A DNA stretch of 64,000 nt, from NCBI RefSeq assembly GCF_013778505.1, contig NZ_JAAOWU010000003.1, forward strand, positions 515,622 to 579,621, given 5' to 3'. Position numbers and translations under genes: made by a program. Shown one piece after another: positions 1 to 8,542 of this stretch. The notes under the pieces were generated by a model. That model was not told the DNA's origin, ran no database searches, and saw nothing but the letters and a program-made list of their open reading frames with translations. This stretch comes from Pseudomonas sivasensis (GTDB lineage Bacteria; Pseudomonadota; Gammaproteobacteria; Pseudomonadales; Pseudomonadaceae). The stretch's first letter is position 1, and the number at the start of each line of letters is the position of its first letter.

Positions 1-22
1 ATTAATTACTCAGGAAACTCCC

Positions 23-388
23 ATGTCCAAACTCGCAGAATTCCGCCAACTCGAAAAACACCTTGCTGAACAACTCCAGGCGCTCGAAGCTCTCAAGGGC
101 GATGCTGGCTTCAAGCAAGAAATAGAATTTGAAACGAAGCTGCGCGATTTGCTTGAAAAATATGGCTACAGCCTCAAAGACGTAGTCAACCTACTTGATC
201 CAGATGCTAGTCGTCGCGCTCCAGTTTCTGAGCTAAAACCCGGCACACGCAAAGCCCGCAAGGTGAAGGTTTACAAGAACCCGCACACAGGTGAAACCAT
301 CGAAACGAAAGGTGGTAACCACAGAGGCTTGAAACAGTGGAAAAGTGAGCACGGCGCAGCGACTGTAGAGTCTTGGCTAGCCAAGTAA
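23..388 (+). CDS. MvaT/MvaU-type H-NS-family silencer
   Basis: A 121-residue nucleoid protein of the Pseudomonas MvaT family, which binds AT-rich DNA and silences acquired genes. The N-terminal half is a charged coiled coil (residues 1-60) of the oligomerisation type. The C-terminal half carries the family's DNA-binding region, with ETKGGNHRGLKQWK near residues 93-107. Length fits the family (about 115-125 aa). The start follows an AGGAAAC Shine-Dalgarno sequence. A strong terminator lies directly downstream, so it is probably monocistronic. A copy inside accessory DNA is reminiscent of plasmid-borne Pmr or of TurB paralogues; which subgroup it belongs to cannot be decided here. Confidence 0.93.
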   Translation: MSKLAEFRQLEKHLAEQLQALEALKGDAGFKQEIEFETKLRDLLEKYGYSLKDVVNLLDPDASRRAPVSELKPGTRKARKVKVYKNPHTGETIETKGGNHRGLKQWKSEHGAATVESWLAK

Positions 389-402
389 TCTCTGTCGAGT
401 AC

Positions 403-428
403 AAAGGGCCCATTAGGGGCCCTTTTTT
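403..428 (+). terminator. Rho-independent terminator after the MvaT-like gene
   Basis: A perfect 9-bp stem (AAAGGGCCC / GGGCCCTTT) with loop ATTAG, followed by further T residues. It ends the MvaT-like transcript. The A-rich flank on the other side means it could also serve the convergent DUF2256 gene. Confidence 0.9.
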
Positions 429-432
429 GGGC

Positions 433-576
433 TCAACTTTTCGTGCGCCGGCAGCGCTCCGAACAGTAACGAACCTCCTCCCAGCAGCGAGCCCATTTTT
501 TCCTCCAAGTGAAAGGAAGGCCGCACGTAAGGCACTTTTTTACCGGAAGCTCGCTCTTTTTCACAGCCGCGCCCAT
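433..576 (-). CDS. DUF2256 zinc-ribbon-like small protein
   Basis: A protein of about 47 residues with the DUF2256 pattern: CLTCG, then PFTWRKKW, then a W-x-E-x-V segment, then YCSERCRR. The two CxxC-type pairs suggest a small zinc-binding protein of unknown role. I placed the start at the ATG at 576. The frame stays open upstream to 615, and a GTG at 564 would also leave the whole domain intact. It is convergent with the MvaT-like gene. Confidence 0.8.
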   Translation of the reverse strand: MGAAVKKSELPVKKCLTCGLPFTWRKKWARCWEEVRYCSERCRRTKS

Positions 577-799
577 GTTGATTGGTGAGCAGGTTACTTC
601 GACATACGTTATCAATTTTCAAAACAGAATCATTGAGAGTTCCGTATTTGAAGTGCTTTTCCCGGCCGTATAATGGTGCCGTACAGCTATGTCGATGCCA
701 ATCCTGAGCTTCGAAGCTTTCAGGGCTTAGGCGTAGCACTCGATCATTTCGGCTAAACTCGCCTATAAGAGGTGCTAGTGCAAGCGCCAGGTGAACCCC

Positions 800-1993
800 A
801 TGATCGCTGACACTCCTACTCTTTTCGCCTGTGTCGCTTTAGTAGCGATGATTATGGCGTTTTGTTTAATTCTTGTCGGAGAGTTCAACCAGCGTGACGG
901 CCTTCTAACGATAGGCTTCGGTTTGTCAGCTCATGCATTAGCCTACATCGGCTATACGTTCTATGGTCACGCACCGTTGTGGTTGACCTACGGCGCCGCC
1001 AACACACTGCTGGCAGTAGCACTGGCTTTTTATGGAGTCAGTGTTTTTCGGATTGTCGAGCTTCCTGTCGCCTGGTGGCGAGTGTTTGCTCCAGCGGCAT
1101 TGATGCTGGTGTTGATGGTCAGCTTGATCGATACGCTAGAACCGCGAATGCTCGCCGCTACGCTACTGTTGATGCTGCAGTGTTCATTGATCATTTACTG
1201 GACGCGCCGGCACATTCCCGCCCAGGGGCGTGCACGCATGTTGTTGATCATCGGATCGAGTATTAGCCTGATCGGTTTGGGTATGCGGGTTGTCGCGGTG
1301 CTTGGCGGAGGTGCTGCGGAAATGCGTTACGACGTAAGTAACCTTAAGCAAACGATCTCGGTCAGCATTGGTACCTTCACCGCGATGATGATCTCCCTGG
1401 GCTTGGTACTGCTGTCCAAAGAGCGGAGTGAGTCCTTGCTTCAACACATGGCGTTGCGAGATGTGTTGACCGGGATTCTAAATCGTCGAGCCATCCTCGA
1501 TCAGTTCTCGACTGAGTTGGAGCGTGCGCGCCGAGACAGCTCCAGCCTGGCAGTAGCTATGGTAGATATCGATTACTTCAAACAGATCAACGACAGGTAT
1601 GGCCATCTGGCAGGAGACGAGGTGATTAGCCACTGCGCCAATCATCTAACCCAACGAATTCGTCATTCCGACAGTATTGGTCGTTATGGAGGTGAGGAGT
1701 TTTTGATTTTGCTGCCGAGCACTAATCCCGAAGGGGCCGTAGCTGTGCTAGATGAGCTCCGCGCTTCTTTGGCCGAGTCGCCAGCTCAATATGATAAGAC
1801 AAAAATTTCGCTTCGCATCAGTATCGGTGTTTGCTGTGTGGTACCCACTGAAGGCGACACCATAGCCAGCCTGCTTACCAGCGCAGATTCGGCACTTTAT
1901 GAAGCGAAGGGCGCCGGTCGGAATACTTTGCGGTTTGCACCATCGCTTTTCCAACCGAGCGAAACACTAGCCGTTGCAGTCTTAGAGATCTAA
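800..1993 (+). CDS. Membrane-bound GGDEF diguanylate cyclase
   Basis: A 397-residue inner-membrane protein that should make cyclic di-GMP from two GTP. About six hydrophobic segments fill the first ~210 residues, with no recognisable extracellular sensor. The GGDEF domain follows (DVLTGILNRRA, then GGEEF at residues 297-301), with an inhibitory I-site RHSD five residues before the GG pair. Both active and inhibitory sites therefore look intact. The ATG at 800 is preferred because AGGTG lies six bases upstream; an in-frame GTG at 791 overlaps that ribosome binding site. Confidence 0.93.
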   Translation: MIADTPTLFACVALVAMIMAFCLILVGEFNQRDGLLTIGFGLSAHALAYIGYTFYGHAPLWLTYGAANTLLAVALAFYGVSVFRIVELPVAWWRVFAPAALMLVLMVSLIDTLEPRMLAATLLLMLQCSLIIYWTRRHIPAQGRARMLLIIGSSISLIGLGMRVVAVLGGGAAEMRYDVSNLKQTISVSIGTFTAMMISLGLVLLSKERSESLLQHMALRDVLTGILNRRAILDQFSTELERARRDSSSLAVAMVDIDYFKQINDRYGHLAGDEVISHCANHLTQRIRHSDSIGRYGGEEFLILLPSTNPEGAVAVLDELRASLAESPAQYDKTKISLRISIGVCCVVPTEGDTIASLLTSADSALYEAKGAGRNTLRFAPSLFQPSETLAVAVLEI

Positions 1994-2220
1994 ATATAAA
2001 GGTTTGTAGTGGTCTATACGCAGCGTATTTACTCCAACTCCAAGGAATTTCTGATTACGTTCTGTTTGACGCGCATGAGAGGCTTGGTGGAAAGGTGCTA
2101 TCTGTAGGACTTGCGAGTACAGGCGAAGCCGCGCCAGATCAGACCAATCGATTCGATCTGGGGCCCTCCTTGTTCTGACCCGTCCCTCAATCAATTAGCA
2201 CTCGGACTCACGAGCAGCTT

Positions 2221-2420
2221 GGTAGGCTCTGCCCGGCACACGCCAAATTGGCGTTCATTCGTGGCTCCTCACGGGCTGGCCGGCTTACTCTCCAACCGGC
2301 TTAGTAGGGATCTTTCGAAAACAGGCACTCACCACAATTGGGCTCGTGGTTCGCGATTTCATCCTCACGCCAGGCCATCATAGATCCACTATCAACGCCG
2401 AGCGGCTTGCGCTCAGGTCT
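2221..2420 (-). pseudogene. Remnant of a histidine-phosphatase fusion gene
   Basis: Read on the minus strand, this stretch gives MMAWREDEIANHEPNC and then AGWRVS, matching the middle of the intact phosphatase gene at 19670-20812 (MAEWREYEITNHVPNC ... AGWRVS). The DNA similarity runs about 200 bases but is broken by stops and frame changes. Neither the catalytic N-terminus nor the C-terminal domain is present nearby, so this is a decayed internal piece of a paralogue. Confidence 0.75.
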
Positions 2421-2522
2421 CTTAAAAGTGCGTATCATCGCTTGCATCTTCACAGAAGGGGCCGAATGCACAGGAATGCGACGCTCTACCCGTAACGCTA
2501 AATGAGTCAAACATTCAAGAAC

Positions 2523-2544
2523 CAAAAAGCCAGAGATACCTCTG
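2523..2544 (-). terminator. Possible terminator of the TonB receptor gene
   Basis: On the minus strand CAGAG-GTAT-CTCTG is followed by GCTTTTTGG, about 25 bases past the receptor stop codon. The stem is only five base pairs, so this is a weak call based on position and T-run. Confidence 0.4.
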
Positions 2545-2570
2545 ACTTTGCTCTCTTTGATAACACAGTG

Positions 2571-4631
2571 TTAAAGCTTCATGTTGAGCGAGACATAAGC
2601 CGAACGGCCTGGTGCTGGTGAAAACATCGCCTGGTCGTCGCCACCCCAGAAGAAGTTGTCGTACCAGACGTACTCATAGTCTCGGTCGGTCAGGTTCTTA
2701 ACCTGAAGGTCGATACTGGTCGCTTCGCTCAAGCGATAGCTGACATTGGCATCTAGGACGGCGAAACCACCATATTTCCCGGCTTCATTAGCCGTGTCGA
2801 TGTAGTAATCACCTTGAGCTCGGGCCTGCATGCCGAAGCGCCAGTCATCGTTCATGCGGTAATCGACGCCCAGATTGCTGATATATCTCGGCGTTGAGAA
2901 GACTTCCTTGCCCGCCAAGGATTTGCCGTTGGCATCAAAAGCCTTAACCACCTTGGCCTCTTGGATTGCATGCGAGCCCCATATCGTCCATTGGTCATTA
3001 AGCTGGCTAGTGAACTGCATATCGACACCTCGACGACGAGTTTCACCGAGTCCAACTGTCGTGCCTGTCGCTGGCATGTTCGACACTTCATCGGTTGCGT
3101 CTTGTTGCCATACTGCAACTCGCGTCTCTGTACCGGCGAATGGGCGGTATTTTATGCCTACTTCCTTACCGGTATTGATTGACGGATCGTAGTGCGAAGC
3201 CCCGTTGATTAGATAACCTGGATCGGCGTTCCCGGTGAGTATCTGGAAGGTGCGCCCCCAGTTGGCATAGACGTCAATATCTTGATTGATGCTATAGACC
3301 ACGCTGAGCTTGGGCTGCTCGATCCAACCGTAATCCTGCAAAGATCCCTTTGCAATTGAAGTGCCGTTGAACGCCTTGGTACTACCGCTAAACCTGTCCA
3401 CACGCATAGCGGGGATGATCTTGAGGGAGTCGGTCGGCTGGATAATCGCTTGAACGTAGCCACCCACGTTATACAACGTATAGTGATCGTCATTCTGAAT
3501 ACGCGCTGGTGGCGCATCGAAATCGGTCGGCACCCCATACGCAAAACGTCTGCGTTCGTATGAGTTGTTCTGCTCCTCATAGTTTATGCCGCCATCGAGC
3601 GTAAGCCAGTCGTTGGCGCGCCAAGTCAGGTTGTTCAGCATCCCAAGCTGTTGTTCGTCCCAGAAACGACGCTGGCGCGGAGCATTACCAGGCTGATAAC
3701 TGGTGAAGGTGATCGAGCGGTCATCGTTGTAGCTGTTGTAGTACAGCTTGCTGCTCAGGTTCAGATCGTCATTTGGCTGCCAGTCCATGTGCAGGCTCAA
3801 GTGCTTCATGTCGCGGTCACTACGGTCATTGTCGTTCTTTTCCGGCGAATTCTTACGGCTGGCGTGCAGCTCTTCGCGAGTGAGGAACCCGCCTTCGTCA
3901 GCCTGATGGTGATAGAGACGTGCGATGGCGCCGATCCGGAAGGTTTGATCGTCGTTGCTGAGAAACCACTTGCCACCCAAGGCATATTTATTCGAGTTGC
4001 TATGATCGCGGGATCCGTCCGAATCCTGTTTGGCCAGTAGGTAGTTCTGCGCGAAGTTACCGTCTTCGTGGCCGATAGCTAGTTGTACTTCACGGGTATT
4101 AAAGCTGCCGTAGGTCAGGCGGCTATCGGTGTAGTTTCCGCCCTGGCGGGTGGCATAATTGATATTGCCGCCAATGTTGTGCAAGCCGTAGCGCGGATCA
4201 TTAGTCCCACGTACCACTTCGATATGGTCGATATCGAGTGGGAAGATCATGTCGACAAAGCGTTGGTTGCCGCTGTTGACGTTGCTCGGAATACCGTCGA
4301 TCAGCACCTTGATGCCGTTGATGTAGCCCTCGCCATTGAACGCACGAAAAGTAGCCTTGCCGGACTCGGCGCCTTGACCAGTCTCGGTCAGCTGTATACC
4401 GGGCATCTGTCCCAGCAACTGCCAGCTGTTCATTACGTTCTTGTCTTCTACCTGATCGCCGCCTAGGACATCGACAGAAGTTAGTATGTTCTCGGTGCGC
4501 AAAGCGGTACTTTCCTGCTGCGAAATGCGTACCTCTCCCAGAGTGATCGTTGAATTTCCAGACTCGGCAGCATGGAGGACGGTTGAGGCCAGCGCTGTTA
4601 GGACAGCGAATGAGGCCGGGGCGGATTTCAT
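2571..4631 (-). CDS. TonB-dependent outer-membrane receptor, probably for zinc
   Basis: A 686-residue outer-membrane receptor. It begins with a signal peptide (MKSAPASFAVLTALASTVLHA), followed by a plug domain (LTSVDVLGGDQV, IDGIPSNVNSG, IEVVRGTNDPRYG) and a 22-strand-type barrel ending in aromatic/hydrophobic residues (YVSLNMKL). The ATG at 4631 has GGAGA seven bases upstream; the longer open frame to 4736 lacks this and would bury the signal peptide. A Zur-box-like sequence lies about 120 bases upstream and a DUF2946 gene precedes it on the same strand. Both point to metal uptake, most likely zinc. Substrate is inferred; a siderophore or copper role cannot be excluded. Confidence 0.9.
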   Translation of the reverse strand: MKSAPASFAVLTALASTVLHAAESGNSTITLGEVRISQQESTALRTENILTSVDVLGGDQVEDKNVMNSWQLLGQMPGIQLTETGQGAESGKATFRAFNGEGYINGIKVLIDGIPSNVNSGNQRFVDMIFPLDIDHIEVVRGTNDPRYGLHNIGGNINYATRQGGNYTDSRLTYGSFNTREVQLAIGHEDGNFAQNYLLAKQDSDGSRDHSNSNKYALGGKWFLSNDDQTFRIGAIARLYHHQADEGGFLTREELHASRKNSPEKNDNDRSDRDMKHLSLHMDWQPNDDLNLSSKLYYNSYNDDRSITFTSYQPGNAPRQRRFWDEQQLGMLNNLTWRANDWLTLDGGINYEEQNNSYERRRFAYGVPTDFDAPPARIQNDDHYTLYNVGGYVQAIIQPTDSLKIIPAMRVDRFSGSTKAFNGTSIAKGSLQDYGWIEQPKLSVVYSINQDIDVYANWGRTFQILTGNADPGYLINGASHYDPSINTGKEVGIKYRPFAGTETRVAVWQQDATDEVSNMPATGTTVGLGETRRRGVDMQFTSQLNDQWTIWGSHAIQEAKVVKAFDANGKSLAGKEVFSTPRYISNLGVDYRMNDDWRFGMQARAQGDYYIDTANEAGKYGGFAVLDANVSYRLSEATSIDLQVKNLTDRDYEYVWYDNFFWGGDDQAMFSPAPGRSAYVSLNMKL

Positions 4632-4683
4632 GGTATCTCCGAAACTACAGATCGCAGTGATTAAGGGAAACTGGCTGGCGGCG

Positions 4684-5067
4684 TTAGCCAATATCGCGGA
4701 AGCAGCGATCGAGAGCGTGCTGACGTCCGGAGCCAAACGGCCAGCACATTAGTTTGTTATAACGTAACGATTCCACTGGATTTTGTAACCTAATGTTAAC
4801 TTCCTCTAAGCGATCAACCGCCCATAGGGCCTGCAACGTTGCGCTCCAATTGTGGTAATGCGCGTTGGGAATACTTGGAGTGTGGAAGAACAACGAGCAA
4901 TAGCCGCACGCATCTAGCAGGTGTTCAAGGTGGGCGCCTTGAAGGCGGTACGAATCATTCTGCATCGTCATGCAGTGATCGTCCGCCGATCCCGCATGCT
5001 TCATCCAAACAGTACCCTGACCAATCAAGGGGCCGAGCAACATCATCAGCACGGCAAATGACGCCAA
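4684..5067 (-). CDS. DUF2946-like protein with altered C-terminus
   Basis: The N-terminal part matches DUF2946: a hydrophobic segment (SFAVLMMLLGPLIGQ), then a CGYCSLFFHTP motif near residues 54-64. The family is small, membrane-associated and often found beside TonB receptors for copper or zinc. The only start in frame is a TTG at 5067; a stop codon lies further upstream with no ATG or GTG between. The last ~45 residues are charged and unlike the family, suggesting that the 3' end was replaced or decayed. The receptor gene follows on the same strand after 52 bases. Confidence 0.6.
   Translation of the reverse strand: MASFAVLMMLLGPLIGQGTVWMKHAGSADDHCMTMQNDSYRLQGAHLEHLLDACGYCSLFFHTPSIPNAHYHNWSATLQALWAVDRLEEVNIRLQNPVESLRYNKLMCWPFGSGRQHALDRCFRDIG
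4755..4769. promoter_or_regulatory. Candidate Zur box upstream of the TonB receptor
   Basis: The sequence TGTTATAACGTAACG matches 12 of 15 positions of the Zur operator as I remember it (TGTTATA, spacer, TATAACA). It lies about 120 bases upstream of the receptor start, on the edge of the preceding DUF2946 frame. If real, zinc starvation would switch the receptor on. Confidence 0.45.
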
Positions 5068-5078
5068 CCAAGATGCTA

Positions 5079-5859
5079 GTCGGCGGTCTGTCGTGCAGGT
5101 GCCGCTATCGGTTTGAGGTCACGCGCGACTAGCTCTTCAAATTTCGTGCAACTGTCCAATTGCTGATGATTTTGTTTGCTCACAACGTAGCCGAATACAG
5201 TCAAGGCCTGTTTGAGAGAAGGGCTGGGTTCACTCATCCAAGACTGTGGCTCGTTCAAATTAACTCGTCTGGCTCATACGGCGCGTCTGCGTTGAGCCAA
5301 TACCGAGATCCTGCGACTGGGTAGCCGGGTGGTGAAGCATCCATCCTACAACAGCTTTCTTTTTCTGAGCCTAGAGTTGACCCCACACAGCTTTGTCGTT
5401 GCTGCGGCCAGTATTGCGGACATATCGCAGGCCGAAAAAATGTTTACGCCGACTCGGTTTATGCTAAGTGAGAGGAGCATGAAAAACCTGCATGGGGGAG
5501 CAAAATAGCTTCAATCTAGCTATGCACAATTGCGCTTGCGTGGGTTGTCTAAGAGCATGAAGCAGACGGTGAAGGTCGCTCAACGGAGCTTTGTAAGAAA
5601 ATGCCGGCTTTGTTGGCAGGCGCGATAGGTATTCTATAATAACCAGGCGGTTATAAAGCTTGTAAAAAAAGCTAAATCGCTTATTATTTTCAGGGTGATA
5701 TCAATGAGCCATCTTTGCCAGTTAGAAACTTAATATCACTGAGCGGGGAGCACTGCGTGAAATAAGGGTTTTGAGCTAGTACACCGCTTCCAAAATCCAG
5801 CGGAGTCTATGCCCTAATATAAAGGCTAAAGGTGGCAATTAAAATATGTCGGTGACAAT
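5079..5859. other. Non-coding stretch upstream of the HD-GYP gene
   Basis: Only a weak 60-codon frame (minus strand, 5258-5076, TTG or late ATG start, no Shine-Dalgarno) covers part of it. From about 5640 onward the DNA becomes AT-rich, like the following gene. No repeat or RNA structure was recognised. Confidence 0.4.
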
Positions 5860-6924
5860 ATGAGCTCTCAACTTCTAGCGGAAAGTGAAATTGTAATTAT
5901 TGATGATGTGTTAACTAATTTGTTAATTATTAGCTCCTATTTAAAGGTGGTTGGATTTTCTAGGGTTCATGTTTTTTCTGATTCTACAGAAGGCTTGGAG
6001 TGGTTGTTAAATAATAAATGGGATTTGGCTCTGTTGGATTTGAATATGCCGTTTCCTAACGGCTTCGATATTCTTGAGCAGCTTCAGGAAAGAGATCGGG
6101 CAGAGCAACCTATAATCATAGTCACCGCGCTTAATGACCCTGCAAGCCGCAGAAAAGGGTTAGAAAAGGGTGCCAATGAATTTGTTTCAAAACCAATGGA
6201 TTTTCCAGAGCTTTTACTCCGCGTGCAAGGTTGCTTGAAGTTATCCGACGCGTCGCGTAAGTTGCGAAGCAACAATATTGAGCTTGCGCGGCAGGTTGAG
6301 GAGCGAACGGAGCAACTGCAAAATAGCTATAAGGCTGTCATTAGCAGTTTAAGTAAAGCTGCGAGTTATAGGGATGAAGAGACAGGCTCACATATCAGGC
6401 GTATCGGACAGTCAGCTGCCATCGTGGCGAACGCCCTCAATATGCCTTCGCCATGGTGTGACTTAATTCGTTTAGCTGCTCCAATGCATGACGTTGGTAA
6501 AATAGGCGTTGATGATTGTATTTTGCGTAAACCTGGAGCTCTTACAGATGAGGAGCGTAATGCCATGCAACAACACACTCGTATTGGATATGAGATTTTA
6601 TCAAATTCTAACGGTGCCGCAGTAACTGAAATGGCAGCAGAAATAGCTTTGTCACATCATGAGCGTTGGGACGGGCACGGCTATCCAGATGGTTTAAAGG
6701 GAGAATCGATTCCTCTCAGTGCGCGGATAGTTGCAATATGTGACGTTTATGACGCGTTGCGAATGAATCGTCCTTATAAAAAAGCATGGGCGAAGGAACG
6801 AGCACAAAGTTACATTTTTGATCAAAGTGGCAAACATTTCGATCCTCGAATTGCTGATGTGTTTTGCTCATTGTTTGATGAAATTGAAGAGTTGCGTGAT
6901 GCCGACGAGTTACCAGGGTTGTAG
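5860..6924 (+). CDS. Response regulator with HD-GYP phosphodiesterase (RpfG type)
   Basis: A 354-residue two-domain protein that should hydrolyse cyclic di-GMP under control of a sensor kinase. The receiver domain has the acidic pair D15-D16, phospho-acceptor D60 (LLDLNMPFPNG) and K111 (SKPMD). A short coiled coil (about 128-160) leads to the HD-GYP domain, with H210-D211 in MHDVGKIG, HHE at 266-268 and GYP at 274-276, all intact. No partner kinase is adjacent. Codon use is distinctly AT-rich compared with the flanking genes, which suggests separate acquisition. The ATG at 5860 begins a full receiver domain. Confidence 0.93.
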   Translation: MSSQLLAESEIVIIDDVLTNLLIISSYLKVVGFSRVHVFSDSTEGLEWLLNNKWDLALLDLNMPFPNGFDILEQLQERDRAEQPIIIVTALNDPASRRKGLEKGANEFVSKPMDFPELLLRVQGCLKLSDASRKLRSNNIELARQVEERTEQLQNSYKAVISSLSKAASYRDEETGSHIRRIGQSAAIVANALNMPSPWCDLIRLAAPMHDVGKIGVDDCILRKPGALTDEERNAMQQHTRIGYEILSNSNGAAVTEMAAEIALSHHERWDGHGYPDGLKGESIPLSARIVAICDVYDALRMNRPYKKAWAKERAQSYIFDQSGKHFDPRIADVFCSLFDEIEELRDADELPGL

Positions 6925-7096
6925 TTGTGTGATTTGTACTGATTTTTTGGGTTTTTGTGTTTGAATACTCAGGGTTTTGAGGTTGAATTTCGAGCCATGT
7001 GTCATTTCAACGTTTTTCTCAGTTGTTAGTATGATTTTTTACGTGGATTTTCAATGCTGTTTCGCGTGAACCCCGCAAGCGGCATCAGATGATCGC

Positions 7097-7645
7097 TCAA
7101 ACGCCGTACCGTTTGTTACCTCCAGAGGTAATGCAGTATCGACCACCCCGAGGCCCGATACACACATTCCCAGAGGAACAAAGGCAGGATGAACCGTAAG
7201 CTGGAGTCTGTTGGCGAACAGGATTTGGAAGCTGGGCCGCTGGTCTGGGCTTCGACGGAACGTAGCAGCCAGACCCGATGCACAGGCTTTTTAACGAAAG
7301 CCACTTCGGTGATTGACCATCAATGCTGATGCGTGCCCAATCGTTGCGCGTCTCGAAAACCTGAACCTTTTCCCCGCGCCTCAGTTTGGAGATGACCTTT
7401 CCACCTGGTTGATCCCTGACATTGAGATTATTGACACTCACAAAGTGTTCAGTTGCGGAATCAGGAGCCGGGGCTGGCGGTGAGGCCGGAGAAATCGACG
7501 CTAGCGTATTCGGCGTGCTAAGAGCGTGTGGCTGTACCGGGGCTGGAGGCGTGTCTTTCTTCCCCATTGCCCACAGGACGGCAAAAAGAATCAGGAGCGG
7601 GACAAACCATGACGGGGACTTCTTGCGCATATCCATTGCTCTCAT
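7097..7645 (-). CDS. Membrane-anchored SH3b-domain protein
   Basis: A protein of about 180 residues. One hydrophobic segment (SWFVPLLILFAVLWAMG, residues 12-28) anchors it. A proline/alanine-rich linker follows, then a bacterial SH3 domain (NNLNVRDQPGGKVI ... WLSLKSL, about 70-122), then a cysteine-rich tail (CLCSSGNVCIGPRGG ... GGNKRYGV). SH3b domains usually bind peptidoglycan or peptides. Start is uncertain among ATGs at 7645, 7636 and 7630. It heads the same gene order as a decayed copy at 16562-17095. The precise role is unknown. Confidence 0.8.
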   Translation of the reverse strand: MRAMDMRKKSPSWFVPLLILFAVLWAMGKKDTPPAPVQPHALSTPNTLASISPASPPAPAPDSATEHFVSVNNLNVRDQPGGKVISKLRRGEKVQVFETRNDWARISIDGQSPKWLSLKSLCIGSGCYVPSKPRPAAQLPNPVRQQTPAYGSSCLCSSGNVCIGPRGGRYCITSGGNKRYGV

Positions 7646-7695
7646 TCAGCATGTATTACAACGGCTGTTTTCCTGACCAACCTGACGTCATTCAC

Positions 7696-8172
7696 CTACT
7701 GCGAGCTTAGCCAAACTTCCATTTTTTGCAGCTTGTCGGGATCTAAAAGTTTGCGCCTTCCCGAATTCAGGATTTCAAAAAAACGCTGCTTCGTTTCGGA
7801 AGAGGGAAACCAATCAGCGACCTCGACGTTGCAGTGCTTAGAATCACTTAGCACCCATTTCATCACCATGTCAGCTGCCGCTCTGTAGTGATCTGCCATG
7901 AACAGCCGTTTGCCGTCTTCTGACCAGCCTCGCATCGCAAGATCGTCGGTTACGTCGATGACTCCAGCGTCTCCAAAGAAATCGGTGGTATCTGGGTAGT
8001 GGACGCCTGCCAAGGACACTTTCGCTACGCCCGAATCGCGGTCGAAGTAGGACAGGAAATGCCACCCACCTGTAGTGCTTCCAGCGTGCGGAAAGTTGAT
8101 CGCAGCCTTGCCAGTGATGTAGTGCGTGCGGGATACGCGTTTGAGATCAAAATCAAAAAGCGGCTGGGTCAT
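7696..8172 (-). CDS. Unknown 158-residue protein, three-copy family
   Basis: I do not recognise this protein. It opens MTQPLFDFDLKRVSR and has a conserved block GSTTGGWHFLSYFDR followed by KVSLAGVHYPDTT, with no signal peptide or membrane segment. A full relative lies at 24070-24555 and a frameshifted one at 17154-17629, so this is an amplified accessory family. Its start overlaps the end of the upstream 74-codon gene by 20 bases, so the two are probably translated together. Confidence 0.75.
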   Translation of the reverse strand: MTQPLFDFDLKRVSRTHYITGKAAINFPHAGSTTGGWHFLSYFDRDSGVAKVSLAGVHYPDTTDFFGDAGVIDVTDDLAMRGWSEDGKRLFMADHYRAAADMVMKWVLSDSKHCNVEVADWFPSSETKQRFFEILNSGRRKLLDPDKLQKMEVWLSSQ

Positions 8173-8377
8173 GGGAGCTTTTGAGCCGGGCTAGCCCCTG
8201 TTTGATATGACCAGCGTTCTCACCAATTGTGTAAAGCGCACCACGGACGTTGTCGCCGACTTCCGGATGTCCTTGCGCTTCCACCTGGAGGGTCAGCTCC
8301 ATGAGCGCGGCTTCGAGAGCGAGCTGATTTTGGTACATCCTTTCCAGCACATCCGACAACGAGTATTCCTTTGGCAT
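8153..8377 (-). CDS. Small unknown helical protein paired with the 158-residue family
   Basis: A 74-residue acidic, probably helical protein (YSLSDVLERMYQNQLALEAA ... GDNVRGALYTIGENAGHIKQG). A strong AAGGAGG ribosome binding site precedes the ATG at 8377. It overlaps the downstream 158-codon gene, and the same pair recurs at 17626-17835 and 17154-17629. The constant pairing suggests that the two products act together; the function is unknown. Confidence 0.75.
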   Translation of the reverse strand: MPKEYSLSDVLERMYQNQLALEAALMELTLQVEAQGHPEVGDNVRGALYTIGENAGHIKQGLARLKSSHDPAAF

Positions 8378-8542
8378 TGATGTGGCCTCCTTCAGGGAAA
8401 CTCAGCATAGCGCAGCACAAGAAATGAATACGTATCTAGACAAGGCGAGCTGTCAGACTACTAGCAGTGGATGGGCAAATGGCCTTAGAAAATATGGGTA
8501 GAGCCACGATAGCCTAGAAAGCTATCGCGGTTGTTCTGCGTT

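Noticed and set aside
5079..5258. 60-codon minus-strand frame
   Set aside because: No ribosome binding site, TTG or late ATG start, and no recognisable protein pattern; it also overlaps the open region ahead of the DUF2946 gene.
8505..8528. Hairpin CGATAGC-N7-GCTATCG as terminator of the esterase gene
   Set aside because: The stem is real but no T-run follows on either strand, so termination is not supported.
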